64,000 nt of DNA from Plazaster borealis (GCA_021014325.1 CM037472.1:20693063-20757062), one strand, 5' to 3'; numbered from the stretch's first letter, positions 18,457-33,700 are shown. Notes: generated by a model from the letters alone, not told the origin. Numbers and translations are program-made.

Positions 18457-18693
18457 TGCTCTTTTTCAGTAAAAGACACTTTGCATAATTGATATAAATG
18501 ACAGCAAAAAGGGCTAGTGTATCGAGCCACAATTTTACAGGCAATTACACCCAAAACATTGCACAAATTGTTATTAAAAATTTGTTTTGAATAAAGATAC
18601 AGTATGTAAAGCATGCAAAACACAAAAGTCAAGATTGAAGAACAGATCAGCGATGTTTGTACTATTATGTAGGTTACAATATTTTAATTTGTA

Positions 18694-19064
18694 TACCGCA
18701 CACACAGATCCTTGTCATTTGATTGGTTGAACACGCGTCACGTGTAATCCTTTATTTTCCCATGTGTACAGCTGGGACACTCAAAAATTTACTATTGGAG
18801 TCCTATATATGGATAATATAGGACACTTTGGGTGCTTCGCAGCGTCATTTCCAAAAAGATCGTTCACAACCCATTTGTCCAAATAAGGCAAGGTCGTGTC
18901 ATGATGGACAAGGTTGGTGACAAGGTTTGTGTCTACATGGAGTTGTCCACGTTCATTTTTGTTTTAATAGAATTTTCAGAGTGTGGTGTGGACGAGGTTC
19001 CGTGTCTATGTTGTGTTTATTGATAACAAATGAAATTTCAAATGACAAGGATTTATGTGCTAGT
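18694..19064. mobile_element. Inverted-end element of about 370 bp
   Basis: CACACAGATCCTTGTCATTTGA at the left faces TCAAATGACAAGGATTTATG at the right. The middle shows no recognisable coding. Confidence 0.7.
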
Positions 19065-19106
19065 TATAAAACAAATATATTCAATGCATTTCATACATGC
19101 ATTGTT

Positions 19107-19204
19107 GGAAATATAATCACTCCTAGTTGAAATCAGGCTTTTCCATTTCACTCAGCTTCTGGTGAAATGGAATACTCCAGATTTCACCTCGTGATTATAT
19201 TCTC
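19107..19204. mobile_element. Foldback element of about 100 bp
   Basis: Nearly the whole length is two arms: AATATAATCACTCCTAG with TTCCATTTCACTCAGC, against GGTGAAATGGAA and CTCGTGATTATATT. Confidence 0.85.
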
Positions 19205-20318
19205 TGACTATGCACTCATGTTATGCATAAAATATTTAAGAACATTGGCAATAATTTTAACTTTTGTCCCAGATTCCCAACAAATAAATGAACAACTATT
19301 TTTTGTTTTGCTCTCTGACAAGTTTTTTAAGCATTAATTGGAAATTTGTTTATCTTGTCAAAAAGAAAACAATTAAATAAATTGTTAGGAAAACTTTCTC
19401 TGATTAATTTTAGGATGGATTTAAATTATCAAACTCAGAATTTTCGTTGCACGTTTGTACATTTTATTGCATCCGAGACAGTTTGGATTAAACTGCCAAC
19501 AAAAATGCCTTAAAGAATGCTTTAATTCAAAATCTATGCATGGCGAGCTGATGAAACTTTTGGCATGGCACCAAGTCTTGTGACACCTTGCCAAGATGGG
19601 CGAGAACGTAGAAGGGAAGTCATCATTTGATTTCTCTACCTCCAGACTCCACGTATACATCCCTCCACGAGTCACATGTCTGTTTGTGTTCAGCCAAGGA
19701 GGGACGTTGTTTCAAGCAGGCTCAGCACTGTGTTAGTACCCCCGTCGTATGGTGTACAGCTTTTATTAATAATGCCGGGCAGTTGGGTCACGCACCATTT
19801 CCTTATCAGATAGTTCCTGCGTTGCGGACGGTCATGGGACAATCATTCCAGTTTGTAGGATGTCATGAGATGCTAAGCTCATTAATTGACTAGTATCCAC
19901 CGGCCCTCAGTTTTTACAGACACTGTCACTGAGGTTTTGATACTCTGCCGGTGTGTTTGGTGTGCCGGCCACATAGTAAGGTAGCTTACCACACGGTGAC
20001 CGTCTCTTCCTTGAGTGTGTGCTGGGATTATAGTGTTCTCTTGCTGCGTCTGTGTTCGGTTACGTGCTGTCAGTGTCATCAACAGGTAACAGTTACAATA
20101 CACACGCGTACATTTGAAGAAAAAAAATTTGTTAAGGTGTTGTGGTCAGAAATTTAGGTGGTTGAGTTGTGATGATACATTAGTTAAAAGATTTGCAAAC
20201 TGTTCGCATGTGCACCTAGATTAAATTGTATTATGTGTAACTAAAAGTGGAGTGCATTTGTACAGTCATACCTTAATGCAGAGGGTGCATTGCATATTTT
20301 GATAGGAAACACGATAGA

Positions 20319-20738
20319 GTGTACCACTTTGCATCTGTCCTGTTACCACTTTTTCCAATGGTTGTAATTTTTTTTTTTAGTACCTTAAACCACCCAAAAG
20401 TATTTCAACATGTGACTGGACATGCAGGTATATACTGAAAAAATTTGAGTTTATTGATTTGTTGGTTTTTATTTAGCCTATTTATTTTTAAATCAACCTC
20501 AAATTTCCATTAAAAACGGAAGGAAAAACGTTACCTGCCTTTTCCGTCAATTTTTTTCGATTGAAATTTGAGAGTAATTAAAAAAAGTAATAATTCTAAT
20601 AAACTCAAATTGTTTTCAGTTATAAGCCTGCATGTCCAATCACTATGTTGAAACACTTTTGGGTGGTTTCAGATACTTAAAAAAAAACGTACAACCATTA
20701 GGAAAAACTGCTATTGTGACAGTATATAAGTGGTACAC
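20319..20738. mobile_element. Foldback MITE of 420 bp with roughly 125-bp arms
   Basis: It starts GTGTACCACTT and ends AAGTGGTACAC. Both arms carry AAACCACCCAAAAGT, TTTCAACAT, GGACATGCAGG and AATTTGAGTTTATT in inverted orientation. Confidence 0.9.
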
Positions 20739-21544
20739 ATTATTGTGTTTCTTGTCATTTACATGTACATTTATGATTCCCATTTTAAATGTGAACAAAT
20801 GTTACTTCCAAGACCCTAACAATATATATTATGTACATATTTCGCAAATACATACATTGACAGATGAGCAAAAGCTTCACCAATTCATTACTTCAAGTTT
20901 AAGAAATTAATTATATTAGAAATACATCACATATATCATGTGTTGTACGACAGAACATGCAATCAAACATATTACGTACTTGTTTAATTGAAATGATGAA
21001 TGAGCTTTGTACGCAAATTGACTTGTTAAGTTTGTATGATGCCGACTGTTGTGTACGATGCATCACATAAAACGTCCACATGACCATGCCATGGCCATCT
21101 GTCTAGTATGGTTGATGATAGTCTTCTCTACTCTGCACTACTGAATGCAGTTGTTCACTTCAATTGAATTCTGGCTCTGTAAGTTTTGCATTATGTTTAC
21201 CTAAAGCACCGCACACGCACATAATGGATTGAGTACATGTAATAGGTATGGCATAATGTACACGTTTTGTTGCTGGTGGTTAGATGCTGAGCGTGTATGC
21301 CTCATACTGGAACATGTGAAATGAATTGTCCGAGAAATACTAGGTGATTTATACACTACCGGAAATAACAGAGTTCTCTGTCAATTTTTTTCAGGTCAAA
21401 GTTCAGGTAAATTATGTAACCTACACATGAGTGGAATAGCGCAGTGCCTACCACCAAACCCCAGATATTGTCAGTCACTATGGACCAATGCAGTAGAGGG
21501 TAGCAGTTGTTGTCTCCTCAGATACCTCCGCCACTGGTCTCACC

Positions 21545-21752
21545 ATGAAGCCAGCCTACCTATTTCGCGACCAAGTAAACGCCCTGTCGGTGTGGTTCAA
21601 GGAATGGAATGAGTGCGAACAGACTGTGGCATTGTATTCGTTAATACGTAGGGTGTCCTCCACCCAGGCACGCTTCCTGACGCTGGTCCTTGACCAGACT
21701 CTGGTCGATACAGATGATTGTCAGCGGTTAGAACAAGAAGCTAATGATATTG
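21545..21752 (+). CDS. SAMD4: Smaug coding exon 1 (SSR1 start)
   Basis: It encodes [20 protein letters not shown] and the NECEQTVAL and QARFLTLVL blocks that begin all Smaug proteins. The donor is G before gtaagtat, phase 1. The ATG at 21545 is the first in frame with the conserved block. An upstream AG at about 21390 may bound a 5'UTR exon, but this is not certain. Confidence 0.92.
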
Positions 21753-24700
21753 GTAAGTATCTTGTTTTTAAATAAGATTGCTGTTTGATTTGTTGTTTTG
21801 TTTCAGTGGAAGATTGTTCATTTTTTGGTGTATGTGGTAATTTTTCAGGCCCTAGAAAATGTTGTTGGACAGTGAGCACCGTGAGCAAAAAACATGGGTT
21901 GCCGAACAATTTATCCTTGATAAACAAATCTAGGAGACACTTTCCATTGAAAAGAAAAAAAATTGATCGTAATCTTCGTGACTGTACTATGCATGTCTTT
22001 TGTTTAATATTCCTAAAGCTTTCCTCCATAAATTAATTTTCAATTGGAAGTTTACTTTGTGCTGCAAAGTGATTGACTATCGAAATAAAGACAGAACAAT
22101 TCCAATCCATCATAACGTTAAACTGTCTCCGAAGAGTCATTGTGTTCTTGTAAACCACACGGGACATTTAGCCATGTGTTAAAACAATCTGGTCATCTCA
22201 TATTTGCAAGCATCAAGGCACTAAACTATTTCTGCCCTGGGCACGGTGATTGAAGATGTGATTTCCTCTCAGATTTTATTTGTTTTTGTTTTTTAATATA
22301 CTCTGTATGAACAAACAAATTTTTCTAGATTACAGTCACTTCCGGGGCTTATGAGAATAAGATGCATCGACAAGAACTACAGAGAAGGAGAGAGAGGGGC
22401 TCTTCAGAGAACCTTAATTAAAGTTTGCAAAAAACCCTGGATTATTTATCCTGTCTGAATTATTCACGTTGGTGTAATTACATTGGGAGGGGATGATCGA
22501 GGCATCTCGGTGCCCCTACATGTTTTGTAAAAAAAGCTTCCCATCCTCTGACAAAGAGAGCTCATGCGAGCATGAAGGTTTTAGATATGATCATATCAAG
22601 TCAAGTGTACTACAGAAAGGATATTGCTCGGACGCCCACTCTATTTAATACTTTATCGCCAGATGTTCCTTGGAGCTGTTTCCCTCTGAGCAGGCAATTT
22701 TTTTTTCCCGAGCCAAGCATCTCACCGATGTATGATAATTTCCTACTCCATTCAGTCGGTCTGTCGGTGGCTCTGTCTGTCTGTTTGAAGGTGGGACAAA
22801 CAAGCTTGACTTTTTGATGTTCTGGTCAGCTGTATTTGTTCACTGCATTTTCTTCTTTAATGCGTATTACGAGAAAAGGGTTGTTTGCTCCCTGTCTTCT
22901 TCTTTTTTTATCGGTTGCGTTCAGATTGTGTTTTGTGAGAATAAATGTACTGGAAAATGCTTGAGGCACGTACTGGCTGACTGACTGTGCAATTTTGCAG
23001 CTCTGTGTTATAAGGATGAGGGTAGCACTGTAAAGATTAGCTAAATTAAGAAGATGTTTTTACGACGTTTACTGCTCCATTTAGGGCTCAAATTTGACAC
23101 TGGACTGCTGGCCCGAGGCCAGTGATTTTAGTGTTGGGCCAGTAAACACATGACTGGACAAATCCGGCAGTCTTGTGTTTTTCAGTTGAATAACAATACC
23201 ATGCTGTGCAATATTTTGAACAGATACAAATTCTGTTCAAATGTTGACTTTGTGTCCGATGTACCTTTCAATTCTGTTGAGTAATTAAGTATACTTTGTG
23301 GTAATACCCATAAGACAAATGAGATCAATCTGCTCTTACATGTACGTGTCTGAGTGCTTGTTCAATTAAAAACAGTTAAAAGCCTGTTAATTTAGAAGGT
23401 TTTTTTCTCATTTTGATTCTGGTCTTGTACAAGCCCTGAAGAGGCTTGAAGATCTGTTTCCCTGTTCCCTTTCCATCATTACAATAATTGCTTAAGGGCC
23501 TGCACAGGCCACACCAATCATGTGCAATGTACAACTCAATGTTTCCTTCATGGGATGTGAACATTTATTCCAATCCTTTCCCTCTAGTTTCCAAGAAATT
23601 CAAATAAAAACCAATCAGTGAAACTTTCATTGACGTCAAGTGCTTTACGGTACATTTTCTTTCCAGAACTGATCGGGTTATGATGTCGGCTGTTTTGCTC
23701 CATTATGTTGAGTTTACACAGATGAACAATTTACCCTCGACTGCTTTGCAAAAATAAATCCAGTTTAACTTAAAATAGAACATGTATACATACATTTGTA
23801 TATAATACAATGTACAATGTACACTGTGATGTCTCAAAAAATGCCCTGGAAAAGGTGGGTGAATTCCACATGTTTGTACATGTACATGTATGCACTAAAC
23901 TTTCAATTGGCCAGTAAGCCGCACTGCTGAACTACATAAATAGTTTGTTTTGTTGTTACACCCACTTCTATTGTTGAAAGAGAAAGCAGTCAGACATTGG
24001 GGCCCCTGTGAACCAGATGGTGTGAACCCAAACCAGTGAACCCTTATCCTGTGAGGTGTTGACTGTTGTCCAGGCATTGTAAACTGTACATGTACAGCCA
24101 AGGCGTCTTACCACACTTTATCAACCATGTAAGCAATCACCATTCTTCTGCTCCATGTATTCAAGACATTAGCTTTCATCATCTTAAGGTCTCAAAATGA
24201 AACAGAAACTCAAATGCCTCTGTGTCTTTCAGAATTTGGTGGGGGATGTTTTACTGCAATAAAATATGGAACAAATCAAACCATTCCATGTAATATGATA
24301 CGTACAAGTGACATGTACAATGTTGATAACCAATTTGTTATGCAAGTTATATTTTTAAAAAGTGGCCAATATGAACATACCACCAACAGAGCTGCTAACT
24401 CAGCACTCCCTGATTCTGCAGAAAAACAAATATGAAGAAGCTTAGTGGGTAGGGAGAGAGATTGCTATGCTGTTTATTGATAAGCCTGTAAATAATGCAT
24501 AGCTTCTAGGAACACTTTCATTTAAACCCAGCATACAATTATACTTGGAACTTGCTGTCACTTTTGCAGAACTTACATTGTACACGTACATCTGTCATGC
24601 ACCTTTTATTTGATTTGATGTATGTTATTATTTATGATTTCTTCATTTGAATCAAAAACATTTTTTAAAAGCTGACACTATACAAATTTACATTTCAAAA

Positions 24701-27700
24701 TCTAAAAATATCAAAGCTGCTAAAAATATCAAAGCTGTCTATGTACACTAAAGTTATGAAAATGAACAGTTGTGGTTTTTTTTAAGGTTGCAAACATATT
24801 TTCACGTTAACATACTTGAGTACGCTGTACATTGTCAAGTATTCGAACGTCAGTATTTATTACTGATGCTATAACCAAATCATTTTTTAGGATGATGACA
24901 AAGGTATTGGGAGCCTTCAGTCTGTCACAGAGTGAAGATATTATCTGATTCTCATTGCAATTTGAAAGGACTTTTTTTTTTTAATCAATCGGAGCATTTG
25001 TATGACATCATTATTACCATGGCAACCAACCTGTCAAGTCTTGCGATTATATTTGACGTTGCTAGGATAATGATGAAAGGTAAATTGGTGTTAGAAACCC
25101 TTGCTTTCTAAAGAACTGTTCAGCCAGCATGCTTTAGACTTCGCTGATCAATTTGTAATTACTGTACAAAAAAAAGAGTAAAAATAGTCCTTTTGAATTC
25201 TATAATTTATGCTTTATAATCCAGTGCTTGGTGTATAAATGAAATCTACCAATTATGAAGTTTACAGAATTGAAGAAATTACATTATAATGTACTTTTGT
25301 ATGCATTGCACAATTCGGATGCAATAATGACGTATGTACACTGCAAACAAAACACCACGGGTGTGTACACTGCAAACAAAACACCACGGGTGTTAATCCT
25401 GGGAGGGTACATTTGTAGTAACCCACCCCCCCCCCCCCAACACACATACACACACCCATGTTTGTCGACCTGGTAAATGGAGGACTTCTCTTTGTTCTCC
25501 CTTTGTTTGGTTTTGTTTAGGGAAGTCTATGGTGGTTTCTTGTACATGTAAGCGAAGCGAGGATGTCCTCGCTGTCAAAACACCAGGATCTCTTTTGTTA
25601 AAGTCCTCGGTTTCAGTGGGTAGACACCCCCATAATTTTTGCTGTCTGTGAATTGAAGACCTCTCTTTGTTTTCCCATTGTTTGGACCTGTTATTTTTTT
25701 AGCGACGTCCTCGCTCTGTCAAAACACTTAGATCCCTTTTGTTAAAGTCCTTTCCAATGGGTAGATACCCCCGACACGTTTGTTGACTGTGAATTGAAGA
25801 CTTCTCTTTGTTCTCCCATTGTTTAGCCTTTTGTTTTTTTGCGATGTCCCCATTGGTTTTGTTACTCGAAAGCGAAGCGGGGGCGTTCTCGTTCTATCAC
25901 ACCACCCACATCCCATTTTTTTAAAGTCCTCAATTTCAACGGGTAGACACGCTTTCACACACATTTGTCTACCTTGTAAATCGGGGACATCTCCATGCCA
26001 TCCCATTGTTTATACTTAGTTTTTCTTTAAAACAACATCCCCATTGGTTTTGTGCTCAGAAGCGAACCAATAGATGCCCTCGATCTATCATACCACCCAC
26101 ATCCCATTTATTAAAGTCCTCAGTTTCAACGGGTAGACACGCTCTCACACACATTTGTCTACCTTGTAAATCGGGGACATCTCCATGCCATCCCATTGTT
26201 TATACTTGTTTATACCCCCATGGGTTTTGTGCTCGGAAGCGAACTACATGTAGTAGATGCCCTCGATCTGTCACACAACCCGGATCCCTATTGCTAAAGA
26301 CCTCGTTGTACACATACTTTTTAGAGGTGGGGGGCGGGGGCGGGGGCGGGGGTGATGGCCTGTAGCCTATGTTGTGCCATAATAACAGGTCAATGTGTAG
26401 TGAGTCACGTATGTTTGCAGTTGTTAATTGGAAATTCAAGCTACGGATTTTAAACTCAAAAGCAAGATTTTGTGCCTTGCTCCGATGTGTTGAAAGAAGG
26501 GTATTCATATATATACGAAGATACTCTTACATGTGTTGGTTTAATTTGTGCATCAGCTACGGTTTGTGCAGTTTTTACGGTTGTTTTGTACACAATCAGT
26601 AGGCTCAGGTGTGGGGTGTACATGTACGTGTAGTTTGTGTAGGGATTGTAGCACACATGAATGCATTGCTTCACCTGAGTGCAATTCATAATGGTGGTGA
26701 ACTGGTGCGAACCTCAAGCTAGAGTTGAAACACAGATGTAAGTCCTTGCCATTCAGAAGGTTCAGTCCACTGACATACATTTCATATCAATATTTAAACT
26801 GCTAGATACATCTGACCTTGCTGAAGTGACCTAGTTCCAAACTAACTGTGTGTATGACAATGACAACACAGGTTTAGTTCTTCAATGTTGTAGGCCTACT
26901 ATAGTTCTAGTAGGTGTACTTGACTTGACCGACTTGTACAATGTACACTATACCAGCCCAATTTTACAAAGTGAGTGATGTCATGAAACAAATTTCTATG
27001 GCAGCCTGTTTTTGTCACACTTCTTGCAGAAATTTGACCCAATTACAAATTTCACCGTTCTGTAAGATGCATGCGCTAAAGTTTATGACCATCAGTATGA
27101 ACTGTGTAGTACATTACATTGTACAATGTGAAACTGATACATAAAGCGTACAACAGTGTTAACTTTTTTTAACAATTGGTGTGCAGAAAGTGCATGCTCA
27201 GGCCTGATACTTCGTTCCTGTGAGGGCAAGGCGATTTTTCCTTGGTAAAAGGCTATGAGGGAGATGAAAATTTCTACTGAAAAAATGTCAAGGGGCACCA
27301 AGGCAATTGCTAGTGTTGCCTCCATGAAGCATTGGGCCTGCATGTATACTCATTTGCAGGTCTGATGCTTTGTTTTGGAAAGGGCAAGGGCACCAAGGCG
27401 TTTTTCTCATTGGTAAAAGGCACCTCAGATGAGGAAATTGTAAATTTCTATTGGCGCATTTCAAGGAGGCACCAAGGCTGTGACCAGGTGCAACGGAGGC
27501 AAATTGCCTTTGTTGCATAGCTAGTGCTACATCTGTACAGGTGTGGTTTATTTGTAATTGTAAAGCCAGTTTGTTAATTCAGTGGCAAAACCTATACCTT
27601 GTGCATTGGGCGTGCATTGATTGTATACATGTATGAGCTGAAGTTTTTGAGTTCTAGATACAGAGGTCAAGATTGTTCACACAGCTCTGCTGTGACTGCT

Positions 27701-30700
27701 TTGCACCTGACTGTTCAATCAAGTTCACTTCATCCCTGACTTGACATTGGTCAGATCAGATCAGGTGACTCACCTCCCAGTCTTTTTATTCCTGCCCCCC
27801 CCCCTTCATCTGGCGTCTCGTACCTCATCCGGCTGGCTGACAATGAAACACAGTAATAATAATCATCGTCATCGCGGTGTGTTTATTTATTTATTTATCA
27901 CTCAGTTCATCTTTGGGGAAACCTGTCAATGAAACACTGTTTTTCAAAGGTTCCCACTGATAACAGTACATTCATTAATATAAATCCGGAACATCCGACA
28001 CCTCAAGTAGAGATATCATGCAATTGGTGAATGATGAGGTTGCTCATTATCCACAATGTTTATCTGATTCCCCTCCCCCGCCGTGAAACGATGTTGTTGT
28101 CAACGTTTTAATGAGCGAGGAAAAAACTACAGATGTGACCCGCTCCCACGAAACCAGGACAAAACCATAAAAGCTTATTTTCTGTAAACATTCGTTAAAA
28201 GGTGTGCCTCTACCACGATAATTGTAACAACTGCCATCATTAGCAAGGTTTTAACCAGGATTTGATAAAAGGGGGTCCAAATTTGCTGGAAATATAAAAA
28301 CTGGGTGTCCAAATTGTCCACTTCAATACATTTACATGTTAATGACGGAAAAAACAGGGTGTTCAAATTTTAAACAGGGTGTCCAAAAGACACCCAGACT
28401 ACCCTCTAACCAATTAGAAACTCAAAGTTTTTTGTTCATGTAAGTGCAGGATTGGTTGATGAGCTATTTTTTTGTGAAACCCCTACGTATGGATGTCAAT
28501 GAGAAATTTCAAAGTGCTATTTGAAGTAAGATTTTTATGTCTGCCTTGTAAAGAAAATCAGCAGTTAATCTTTCTTCCAGATATGAAGAGACATGGTTTT
28601 ATCTTTTGACTGAATTGGTTATTTTATCAATTTGTTTAATGTTTTTATGCAACACAGCCCCTTGAAAAACAACTTTGGTTGAATGGGCTACCGTGTACAA
28701 GCAACTGAATAAATAAATAAATAAATAAATAAATAAATACAATGTTTTTGTGAAGACATTTTAGAAACAGATGGTTTTGAATTGTGATATTGGACGGTGA
28801 ACATGTGGCCATCAGGTCTGCCATGACATGAGGCAAACCACATTACTCAGGAAGGATGCTGCATGTGATTTGTCTGAGTGCAAAACACAATAGACGGGTT
28901 TGGTTTTTGACTGTTGTTATTGTCCACGCTGTAACCATGATTTGGGTTTTCAAAATCTATTTTAGGAATGTTTTATTTGTTTATGTTTTAAACCATGAAG
29001 GACTGATCACAACGTTATAGTATTTTGTTTCTTTTGCTAATGTATTCATCGTATAAAATGTAAATAGAGGATGAAGCATCTGCTGGTACATGTACAATGT
29101 ACATACACTTATTGATTATCAATAAATGTAATTTTTTTTTTTTTACACTGCATGCCCTTACATACTATTCTTTCTTATGGACTACAGTATGTAGTATGTA
29201 AGTGTGCATTACACATCATATTGGGTTCCTCAAATAAAGTTACAGTTTTTCGTAACTATTTGCACTAAATGGTAGTGACTTGCATGATGCAGTAATTGAT
29301 TATGTTGACATAAGAAGCACATGTAGTGTCTACATATAGACCATGTATCCTTTGTTTACAAAAAATCGTGGCCTTGTACATTTCTGGCAGGCAAGATACT
29401 GCACTGGTCATATGGGAAATTGTGTCAAACATTCCCACATGAATTCAAGAGTTACAAAAGTAACAGCTGAACACGTTTTGAGATGTGCCTCCTTTCATCA
29501 TCAAAATTTTATACAAAATCAGCGATGCAATCTCCTTAATTTAAAGGTTTTTCTTTCATTGGGCAAGTGTACAAATTGTGCCAGCAGGAAGCCCAGGCTC
29601 TGTTGGTCTTTTGGAAACATGTGATGTCACATGTTACGTGGTTTATCACATCGAAATAGTCTGGAGTCGTGAGTTCATTTAACATTGTAGCAGTAGCGTA
29701 CGGTTCAATCGTAGCCACAATATACACACAGGATGCCATCGCAGCTACGTATCTCGAGTCTTCCTCTACTGCTACACATGTACATTGAACTGCCAGTCTG
29801 AAAAACACTTACTGTCCTCTCCAGAGAGGGACGGAGGGAACGCATTACACTCTACGTGTACACATGGAGCGAACATGCACCCGCATTTCAAAAATGACTT
29901 TCTATAAATAGACCTGTGGTGACAAGTGCTCCGTGTCATCATTACCATTCACACTCCTGTATACAACAGACTGAATGAACCCTATGGGTGATGATGTTCT
30001 TACCGCCACTACGTGTAGGCTCCGAGAACATGTACACAGTGTACATGTATAACGGATAGTGGATGGTGACAAAATCTGTGAGCTTTTATTAAAGGGTCTG
30101 TATATACGTTTGGTAATTACTCATAAAATTAATGGCAATCAAAACTTACTTGGTAAGAAGTACAGCAGCTTCTGATAGAAAGCATTTTGAGAAACATTTC
30201 ACTTTGAAGTAATGTGGTTATGGAAAAAGATATCAGTTTTTATCCAAAACAAGTTGAATCTGCGAAGCGTCAGAAACGTTTCTCAGATGGTGTATTCCAA
30301 TTGCAGATTATTCTTCACTGTGTGGACATAACCGCTCTAGATTTTTGGCAATATCTCAAAAATGCTACCAACTTTTGAAATGAAATTTTCACAGGTTAGT
30401 TTTATGGTACATGTTTATCTACATGTAGGCCTACGATTGAAACAAACAGTGGGTTCCAATTACCAAACGTATGCAATCCCTTTAAAGGGCATGTGTCTCT
30501 AAGGTTTGCAAGGAAAGATTACTATGTATACTATTAACTAAGAATCCCAATTTATAAAATGTATTGAACATCAGAAATTTATTAGATTGTCTACATTACA
30601 CAACTGTTTATAATTAACGTAAATATGAAACAGATGGGCCGGTTAATAACCTCCTTTCACCAACTTAATAATCGGAGTAATGTTTTGTCTGTCCACCATA

Positions 30701-33700
30701 CCAACCTGGCAACATCTCCTGCGTACCTCATGTGAGTTTAAAGTATATTATAGAGGTCTTTGATGGATTTTTGAACATTTTTGTTTGTCACTCGCTGTTT
30801 TGGGGGTTGAATTGAATTACATAGGCTAAGTGGTGCATTTTTTCACACTCGTCAAACTTATTTGTAAAAGAAAATTAATGGAAAAAAATAATAATCCTGA
30901 CCTACCGACTCTTTTTTAAAATGGCAAGCAAACAGAAACAGAAGTCTCTTTTTGGAGGGTTTTTGGAGGGCCTAACAAATTAATGCATACCCCACACAGA
31001 AAATATTTGTATCCAAAACTGTTTTCTAGACAAATAATGAATATTAAATTACAAAATATCCTTTGGAATGTTCAGTCCCAAATTGTATTTCTTTGGTAAA
31101 GAAGTAAAGTTTTAATACATGATATATCCAAATATTTTGGAAATTTAAAATTGAAGTTAAAAAAAAAGTGTTCCTTATGATTTTAAGATACTGTTATTTA
31201 GGTCATACCTAAGACCTCAGATCATCAGGTCACTCGTTGAAAACTTCTTTACGTATCATTTGTTTATTACATGTATGTAAGGGTAATGAAGCCCCTTATT
31301 TGTTGTTTATTTTCAATCATTCAATTATCAGGATTTAGAGAGCGCCATCATTCTCTAGTTTCCTTTACTAAGCCGCTTAGCAAAGTGAAAAGAAAATACA
31401 AGAATTTCAATTTCAATTTTGTTTTAATGTTACATTGTGTAGATCATTAAATTTGAGGCTGATTTTATTTATTTTTTATAAAAAATATTGCAGAATCATG
31501 ATGTAAGGGATTAAAAACTTCAAGACTGTTCAGATCTAAACAAACAATTAACACCCCCCTTGTCCAAAAAAAGAAACTTAATTAAAAGTTGAGTAAAACC
31601 AAACACATAAATATTGAAGGTTCTCTTTGAAATGGATTAAAAACTTCAAGACTGTTCAGCTCTTGACTGATTAAAAATAATAATGAAGACACCCCTAAAA
31701 AAAGGTAACCTAATTCAAAGTTGATTAAAACAATTTTATTGTTTTATTTTGTATTTTCTCTAGCACTTGAGAAAGATTCCGCCAGGGTAAAAACTTCAGG
31801 CCACTAACTACTTTTTGCAAAACAAAATTTCATATGAACTGAGATTACCATCAGAAAAATCAGACTTTGTAGTCTGTTTTGACTAAAATAGCCGTAGTTG
31901 GGGGGGGGGGAGAGTTAAGCACAACTTAAAGACAACGCATCTTCATTCAAGGAGCTTGTTTTCAGCGGTGCGTCTGCATAAACACAGTCGCTTGAACCTT
32001 GAGGTTTGATCAATATGCCCGGCTATAAATAGACTCCTTTACACAGCGCGGGCTGCAGCTTAACGGAGGGGCTTGTTTTTTTGTTTTCATTCTATAAAAA
32101 AAACTGGATAATGTACGTGTATATAGTGTTATAAAAATTTGTATTTCAAATCAGCATGTAAATTAGTCATTAGGAGGTGGCATGTTTTTGCAAGATGATC
32201 ATGAAATGTGTTTGTGTGAGGTTCCTTAACGGCGTGCTGGTTGGTTTCACAAAATGATGTACGTGTTCTGATGGAGCTTGTTATTTATTGTCCTGTACTT
32301 CCGGGGGGGAGGGGGGGGGGGGGTATGAATAATACAGTCAGAATTTTAATGGCATGGTTAATGTGTTATTAGGAAATCCCGCAGATTATTAAAAAAGAGG
32401 ATGTTTGACCATCCTCATTTCAAATTGACATTTTGGGTTGTTGTTTTTTTTTGCGAAATATTCTGTGTGGGTCAATAGTTTGTAACTTTAGTACACTATA
32501 CATGTACAGTACAGGGCTCAAATTTTTTTACACTGGACTGCAGGCCTGAGGCCATTAGTTTTAGTCTCGGGCCAGTAAACTTGTGACTGGACAAGTCCGG
32601 CAGTCTTGTGTTTTGTCATTGAGTATACTGTATAATACCTCACTGTTAATATCTTCAACAAAAACAAATCATGTACAAATGTTGATTTTGATTCTGAGAA
32701 AATACCTTTAATTTCTATTGGGTATTATTAAAGGTATCGTACACGTTTGGTAATGACTCAAAACAAATATTACCATAAAAACTTACTTGGTAACAAGCAG
32801 CGGAGAGCTGTTGATAGTATAAAACATTGTAGGAAACGACTCCCTCTGAAGTAACGTAGTTTTTGAGAAAGAGGTAATTTCTCACTAAAATAATAAACAC
32901 TTCTTGCAAGAAGTTTTTATTCCTATCTGAAAGCACACAATTGTACAACAAGGTTGTTTTTTCTTTCATGATTTTCTTGCAACTTCGATGACCAATTGAG
33001 CCCAAATTTTCACAGGCTTGTTATTTTATGCAGATGTTGGGATACACCAAGTTAGAACACTGGTCGTTGACAATTACCAAACGTGTTCAGTGCCTGTAAT
33101 GAAGTATAGTCCCATGAAGACAAATGAGATAAATCTCTGTTATTTTACTCTTAAGTTAAAAGTGCTTGTTTAAATAAACTGTGTCAGGAGGAAGTCTTTT
33201 TGATTCTGGTATTGTAAAAACAATTCTGGTCCAGTAACAATTTTGAGCAACAACCCCTACGGTCTTGTGAATTCTCCCCCCCCCCAAATTCGAGCCCTGC
33301 AGTACATTGTATTTTTATTCAAAGGTTTTTGCTCACTTTGTGGTGTCAACAACTTATTCTGTAGAATTTTTAAATCACATGTGGTATTATTGATTGATCC
33401 CGTTATTTTTAAGGTAACCGTTTTGTATTTTTATGAGGAAAACAAATTCTGTTTCAAGTCTGTTGGAAAACAATGTATACATAATGGATGCTTTGTACAC
33501 TCTACATTATGGGTGACTTATGTATAGTACATGTACATGCATAAACATATTTGTGTACTTATCTTAAAGGAACGTTACAGAACTGGTAATTAAAATTTTC
33601 TTTAAGATCACAGATTTACATAAAACTTACACGGTCTAATGATGATGATAGTAGAAAACATCCCTAGAAATATTTCTGTCTGAAATGCCATATTTGATGA

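Larger units (their letters stand above)
7761..21544. other. Intergenic / Smaug upstream region without supported exon
   Basis: Apart from the repeats listed, I see no open frame with family resemblance. 12600-12870 ends in GGTAAGAATT and could be a non-coding first exon, and 21391-21544 probably holds 5'UTR; neither is proven. 9740-9995, 11680-11970 and 19590-20100 have no recognised content. Confidence 0.5.
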
